A stretch of 12,114 bases of DNA. Origin: Fermentibacter danicus (GTDB taxonomy: Bacteria; Fermentibacterota; Fermentibacteria; Fermentibacterales; Fermentibacteraceae). The stretch is from positions 1 to 12,114 of the forward strand of contig LKHB01000222.1 in NCBI GenBank assembly GCA_001618615.1, written 5' to 3'. Below are positions 8,785 through 12,114 of the stretch, piece by piece. The stretch's first letter is position 1, and every line of letters starts with the position of its first letter. The notes beneath the pieces are model-generated. The model saw nothing but the letters and a program-made list of their open reading frames with translations, made no database searches and had not been told where the DNA came from. The position numbers and the translations under genes are program-made.

Positions 8785-9426
8785 ATGCCTTCAAGAAGAC
8801 TCCGGGCCCTCGCCTGCGCAGCCTTCGCCCTGGCTTCCTGCTCCTGCAGCATAACCGATCCACTGGGGTTCGCCGGCCTCTCCTTCAGGCTGGAGAGCAC
8901 CGATGACTTCGCCGTCTGCGGGATAGTCCTGGACGACCTGTCCGAACTGAACGCATCGCAGGTGCTCCAGATCGTCAACTACTGGGCAGCGGGCGAGGTC
9001 CCCGTCGAGATGACCCTGAACGTGGGGATTCACAACCCCAACGACGGATCGGCCGGCTTCCTCCTCGCCGCGGCGACGATTGTTTCAATGCCCTGGGACC
9101 TCTACCTGGACACAGATGCCGGGGCCGGGTTCGACACCACCTGGGTCGCCTCGGGGGAGTGGCTGGATCCCTTCGAAGTCCCTGGTGATTCGACCATCAC
9201 GATCCTGCCACTCGTGATAGGATTTGATGCCGTGCAGGTGCTGTCCGTGATGGATGCCGTCGATTTCATCGACCTGGCCCTCGCGGTAGGGGGCATCGAC
9301 GGGGATTTGAGAGACGACGAGCACCTCGGAAGACTCCTGCTGGAGATCGAACCGACGATAGACACGCCCTTCGGGTCCTACACCTATCCGGAGCCCCTGG
9401 GCGTGAGGCTGGACTGGGTGGAATAG
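8785..9426 (+). CDS. Small lipoprotein resembling LEA type 2 (WHy) fold
   Basis: The protein has 213 residues from ATG 8785, preceded by AAAGGTGG at 8772-8779; an upstream in-frame ATG at 8755 has weaker support. The N-terminus MPSRRLRALACAAFALASC is a classic lipoprotein signal with a basic n-region and lipobox LASC, cysteine at 19. The rest is acidic and beta-rich. The segment VEMTLNVGIHNPNDGSAGF, followed by alternating hydrophobic strands, resembles the NPN signature of LEA type 2/WHy domains, which occur in bacterial envelope lipoproteins of largely unknown role. The match is by eye only and covers a short motif. It sits 56 bases after the SGNH lipoprotein on the same strand, so the two may be co-transcribed. 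No catalytic motif is seen. Confidence 0.7.
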   Translation: MPSRRLRALACAAFALASCSCSITDPLGFAGLSFRLESTDDFAVCGIVLDDLSELNASQVLQIVNYWAAGEVPVEMTLNVGIHNPNDGSAGFLLAAATIVSMPWDLYLDTDAGAGFDTTWVASGEWLDPFEVPGDSTITILPLVIGFDAVQVLSVMDAVDFIDLALAVGGIDGDLRDDEHLGRLLLEIEPTIDTPFGSYTYPEPLGVRLDWVE

Positions 9427-9518
9427 AACGGCAAACACTTCCCCCGGGACGCTGCAGCGGGTAGATTACAGGAGTCGTTTCCCGTCATACCCGATTCAAA
9501 TCTCAGGAAGGTGAGGAG

Positions 9519-10760
9519 ATGTCCAGAAGGATCTTCGAGGATCTGGCAAAGCAGATAGAGAGCAAGAAGAAGGACGGTCTCTACAAGGACGAGCGTATCA
9601 TCGAGTCCCACCAGGGCGCGGAGATAACGGTCGGCGGCCGGAAGGTTCTGAACTTCTGCGCCAATAACTATCTCGGACTCTCGAGCCATCCCGCCGTCCT
9701 GCAGGCCGCCAAGGACACGGTCGACAGCCGCGGCTTCGGCTTGTCCAGCGTCAGGTTCATCTGCGGCACGCAGGACATACACAAGCAGCTCGAGAAGAAG
9801 GTCAGCGAGTTCCTCGGCACGGACGACACAATCCTCTACGCCGCCTGCTTCGACGCCAACGGCGGCGTCTTCGACCCCTTCCTCGACCAGGAATGCGCGA
9901 TCATCGCCGACCAGCTCAACCACGCATCCATCATCGACGGCGTCAGGCTCTGCAAGGCCAAGCGCTACATCTATTCGCACATACAGATGGGCACGGGGGA
10001 GTACGAATTCGACGGCAGGAAACAGCTCGGTCTCGAGGGAGTTCTCCAGCTCGAAGAGGTCAGGAACTGCAAGTACCGGATGATCGCCACCGACGGCGTG
10101 TTCAGCATGAACGGCGACCTCGCCCCTCTGGACAGGATCTGCGAACTCGCCGAGAAGTACGACGCCCTCGTCATGGTCGACGACAGCCATGCGTCGGGCT
10201 TCGTGGGCAGGACCGGCCGCGGTACGCATGAATACTTCGGTGTGATGGACAAGGTCGATCTGATAACGACGACGTTCGGAAAGGCCCTCGGCGGCGCCAG
10301 CGGCGGATGCACCAGCGGCCGCGCCGTACTGATCGACTGGCTGCGCCAGGTCTCCAGGCCCTACCTCTTCTCCAACACGCTGGCCCCCTCCGTGGTCGGG
10401 GCGACCATCAAGGTTCTGGAACTCCTGAGTTCTTCGACCGAGCTGCGCGACAGGCTCGAGTCGAACCAGAAGTACTTCCGCCAGCGCATGACTGCCGAAG
10501 GCTTCGAGATCCTCCCGGGAGACCACGCGATCGTGCCGATAATGTTCACGAAGTTCTCGCCCGACGATGCCCCGGTTGCGCAGGCCTTCGCGAACGACAT
10601 GCTCGCGGAGGGCATCTACGTGATTGGCTTCTTCTACCCCGTAGTCGCAAAAGGCCAGTCGCGCATAAGAGTGCAGCTCTCCGCGGCGCACACCAGGGAT
10701 CACATCGACAAGGCCATCGCGGCCTTCGTCAAGGTCGGCAGGAAGCACGGCGTTATCTAG
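9519..10760 (+). CDS. kbl: 2-amino-3-ketobutyrate CoA ligase (glycine C-acetyltransferase)
   Basis: A PLP-dependent alpha-oxoamine synthase that splits 2-amino-3-oxobutyrate with CoA into glycine and acetyl-CoA, the second step of threonine breakdown, in the cytoplasm. It has 413 residues. Family landmarks read strongly along the whole length: NFCANNYLGLSSHP, SVRFICGTQDIHKQLE, LNHASIIDGVRLCKAKRY, VDDSHASGFVG, the PLP lysine K255 in TTTFGKALGGASGG, SRPYLFSNTLAPS, and the ending IRVQLSAAHTRDHIDKAIAAF. The start at 9519 has a strong site, GGAAGGTGAGGAG. Compared with the E. coli enzyme (about 398 residues, recalled), there seem to be about twelve extra residues near 157-172, where the usual NDM loop reads IQMGTGEYEFDG. 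No tdh threonine dehydrogenase is visible next to it; the gene may be its own transcription unit, since a hairpin follows. Confidence 0.96.
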   Translation: MSRRIFEDLAKQIESKKKDGLYKDERIIESHQGAEITVGGRKVLNFCANNYLGLSSHPAVLQAAKDTVDSRGFGLSSVRFICGTQDIHKQLEKKVSEFLGTDDTILYAACFDANGGVFDPFLDQECAIIADQLNHASIIDGVRLCKAKRYIYSHIQMGTGEYEFDGRKQLGLEGVLQLEEVRNCKYRMIATDGVFSMNGDLAPLDRICELAEKYDALVMVDDSHASGFVGRTGRGTHEYFGVMDKVDLITTTFGKALGGASGGCTSGRAVLIDWLRQVSRPYLFSNTLAPSVVGATIKVLELLSSSTELRDRLESNQKYFRQRMTAEGFEILPGDHAIVPIMFTKFSPDDAPVAQAFANDMLAEGIYVIGFFYPVVAKGQSRIRVQLSAAHTRDHIDKAIAAFVKVGRKHGVI

Positions 10761-10776
10761 CCGGTGGACGACGGAT

Positions 10777-10802
10777 CGGGGCGGGGCTCGGACCCCGCCC
10801 CG
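10777..10802 (+). terminator. GC-rich hairpin, probable terminator after kbl
   Basis: A perfect ten-base stem, CGGGGCGGGG (10777-10786) pairing with CCCCGCCCCG (10793-10802), encloses the six-base loop CTCGGA. It starts 16 bases after the kbl stop. The following bases, TCTGTTAT, are only mildly T-rich, so termination may be partly factor dependent. Confidence 0.75.
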
Positions 10803-10908
10803 TCTGTTATCCGGTAGTATCCATCCGGCGCTTCCCACGGGCGGAGTTCCCGACAGGCGGTTTCCCTGCGCCGGGCAGATGCAACACTACAGGACAGGCA
10901 GGTGATCC

Positions 10909-11742
10909 ATGTCCGGAGGCAAGACTGGAAGCGTGCTGCTAGTCGGAGGGGCGGGCGGCATCGGAAGGGCGGCGGCCGCTCTCTTCCGCGAGGGCGGATG
11001 GGACGTTTTCCTGGCCGACAAGGACTCCTCCCGCCTGGAGGAATCCGTTCGGTCGCTCGGCGGCGGAACCGGGACGGTGACCCCGATCGAGCTCGACCTG
11101 ACGGACAGAACGGCGGTCGCGGATCTCGCCGCCGCCTTCGCCGCCGAAGGCAGGCGCTTCAGAGCCCTGGTAACGCTGGCGGGCGTCCACGGAACCTGGC
11201 CGGCGGCGTTCCTGCCCGACGGGGAGATCGAGAGGATTCTCACGAACAACCTGTCGGCGCACGTGATGCTTGTCCGCGACATGCTTCCCGTCATCGAGGA
11301 CGGCGGCCGGATAGTCGGGGTCAGCTCCATCGCCGCAAGCGTCGGAGTACCGATGTCATCCATGTATTCCGCGTCGAAGGCCGGCCTGGAGGCCTTCTAC
11401 GAATCTCTCGCCACGGAGATCGCGGGACGGCGGGTGAAGGTGTCGATCATCCGCCCGGGGAACGTCAACACCGGTTTCAACGAGACGGGGAACTGCTTTC
11501 CGGGATGCGGCGACGAGTCGGTCGACGCAGCGTACAGGCGCGTGGTGGAGAGGATAGACAGCAGACTCGGCATGCCGGCGCGGAAAGTGGCGAAAGCGGT
11601 CTACAACGCCGCTGCTTCGCCACGGCCCAGGTTCCTGTATGTCGTGGGGATGAACGCGCTGAAGGCGCACTGGGCGGTCAGNNCCTCTCTCACTTTGAAC
11701 CCACAGCGCATATCTTCCGCTCACAGGCTTCGGAAGCGCTGA
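10909..11742 (+). CDS. Classical short-chain dehydrogenase/reductase (C-terminus uncertain)
   Basis: An NAD(P)-dependent oxidoreductase of the classical SDR type with unknown substrate. The Rossmann motif is LLVGGAGGIGRAAA (residues 10-23), lacking the usual Thr-Gly start; an ELDLTD segment follows. TLAGVHG replaces the usual NNAG, then come the helix-4 Asn in NNLSAH and the catalytic set S140 (VSSIAAS) and Y153-x3-K157 (YSASK), followed by IIRPGNVNTGF. The protein is about 258 residues up to the nn run at 11682. Read as two bases, it ends at TGA 11740-11742 after an 18-residue basic tail; one base gives a stop at 11696-11698; zero or three would run to 11780 into the next gene. It is a classical rather than extended SDR, so it is not the usual threonine dehydrogenase partner of Kbl. 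The start has a weak upstream site, GGCAGGTG. Confidence 0.88.
   Translation: MSGGKTGSVLLVGGAGGIGRAAAALFREGGWDVFLADKDSSRLEESVRSLGGGTGTVTPIELDLTDRTAVADLAAAFAAEGRRFRALVTLAGVHGTWPAAFLPDGEIERILTNNLSAHVMLVRDMLPVIEDGGRIVGVSSIAASVGVPMSSMYSASKAGLEAFYESLATEIAGRRVKVSIIRPGNVNTGFNETGNCFPGCGDESVDAAYRRVVERIDSRLGMPARKVAKAVYNAAASPRPRFLYVVGMNALKAHWAVXXSLTLNPQRISSAHRLRKR
11682..11683. other. Assembly ambiguity (nn) at the end of the SDR gene
   Basis: Two undetermined bases. All three possible lengths modulo three give a stop within about 100 bases, so the true C-terminus of the dehydrogenase cannot be read here. Confidence 0.85.
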
Positions 11743-11761
11743 TCTGCGGGGGAGGATGTCG

Positions 11762-12103
11762 ATGCGAATTCTTGCCGTGATACTCCTGCTGCTGGGACTG
11801 GTATTCCTGAGCGCTGCGTCGGAGGGCTCGACCGTAACCCGGATGATCACGGGCGCAGTCTCCTGCGGCGTCGGCATCTTTCTTCTCATCCACTCGGGCC
11901 GGAAGAACGCGCCCGGCAGCGGGGGCGACGGGGTTGTCCAGCACATAGACTTCTCCGGGGATGTGAATCTCCAGGAGATCGACTGCAAAAAATGCGGAGG
12001 ATCACTGTCCTCAAAGGACGTGGCAGTCAAGGCCGGCGCCGTTTTTATAACCTGTCCCTATTGCCACTCGGAGTATCAGATCGAGGAGGCGCCGAAATGG
12101 TAG
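11762..12103 (+). CDS. Small membrane protein with C-terminal four-cysteine zinc ribbon
   Basis: The protein has 113 residues. I chose ATG 11762 because GGGGGAGG (11748-11755) lies six bases upstream; the in-frame ATG at 11756 directly abuts that site. Two hydrophobic helices, about residues 3-19 (ILAVILLLLGLVFLS) and 28-44 (MITGAVSCGVGIFLLI), form a hairpin. A Gly-rich linker follows, then a soluble tail with C75-x2-C78 and C98-x2-C101 (IDCKKCGGSL and ITCPYCHSEY), ending EEAPKW. The cysteine spacing is that of a zinc-ribbon, probably facing the cytoplasm if the short loop is periplasmic. Function is unknown; such ribbons may bind nucleic acid or protein, or be structural. It follows the dehydrogenase gene closely, and the next gene overlaps its stop, so an operon is likely. 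Confidence 0.82.
   Translation: MRILAVILLLLGLVFLSAASEGSTVTRMITGAVSCGVGIFLLIHSGRKNAPGSGGDGVVQHIDFSGDVNLQEIDCKKCGGSLSSKDVAVKAGAVFITCPYCHSEYQIEEAPKW
12083..12089 (+). promoter_or_regulatory. Ribosome binding site for the gene at the window edge
   Basis: GAGGAGG lies within the 3' end of the zinc-ribbon gene, seven bases before ATG 12097, which suggests translational coupling. Confidence 0.5.
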
Positions 12104-12114
12104 CCCGGGTTTTG
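12097..12114 (+). CDS. Start of a further gene, cut by the window edge
   Basis: Only six codons are visible (MVARVL). The ATG overlaps the end of the zinc-ribbon gene (stop 12101-12103) in another frame and has a strong ribosome site at proper spacing. No function can be given. Confidence 0.5.

Noticed and set aside
9450..9459. Palindrome CGCTGCAGCG upstream of kbl as an operator or terminator
   Set aside because: It is short, GC-rich and has no loop or T-run. A ten-base palindrome of this kind can easily occur by chance here.
10909..11742. The SDR as threonine 3-dehydrogenase
   Set aside because: The SDR-type threonine dehydrogenase is an extended, epimerase-like protein of over 300 residues. 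This one is a short classical SDR with the YSASK pattern.

Overview
GC-rich bacterial DNA with densely packed genes. No tRNA, rRNA, insertion sequence or CRISPR array is visible. Arginine is written very often as AGG and isoleucine often as ATA, despite the high GC content. With the many TPR-rich proteins and lipoproteins, this would fit an uncultured diderm lineage such as a candidate phylum of the FCB group (Fermentibacterota or Eisenbacteria type). That placement is inference from general impression and is weak. Five two-base 'nn' runs (1395, 1561, 6331, 6772, 11682) are assembly ambiguities. Three of them shift the apparent reading frame, so some genes look broken when they probably are not.

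Region 1 (1-6278, plus strand) holds three closely spaced co-directional genes. The first is a large alpha-helical repeat protein read in three frames because of two 'nn' runs. The second is a coiled-coil protein with a C-terminal TPR block. The third is a TPR-bearing lytic transglycosylase of the Slt type, probably exported. The spacing suggests an operon of helical-repeat scaffolds ending in a peptidoglycan-cleaving enzyme.

Region 2 (7474-6232, minus strand) is one polytopic membrane protein that resembles GT-C glycosyltransferases of the AftB/ZomB type. Its 3' end appears to overlap the transglycosylase gene tail to tail.

Region 3 (7583-9426, plus strand) encodes two lipoproteins: an SGNH/GDSL-type hydrolase and a small protein resembling the LEA type 2 (WHy) fold. 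The first starts divergently from the membrane protein.

Region 4 (9519-12114, plus strand) starts with kbl, the glycine C-acetyltransferase of threonine catabolism, closed by a strong GC-rich hairpin. Then come a classical short-chain dehydrogenase whose C-terminus is obscured by an 'nn' run, a small two-helix membrane protein with a four-cysteine zinc ribbon, and the first codons of another gene at the window edge.

Most of the window looks like ordinary housekeeping and envelope genes. The most interesting items are the helical-repeat/transglycosylase cluster, the uncertain start of the transglycosylase, an apparent insertion in Kbl that alters a usually conserved loop, and the membrane zinc-ribbon protein.
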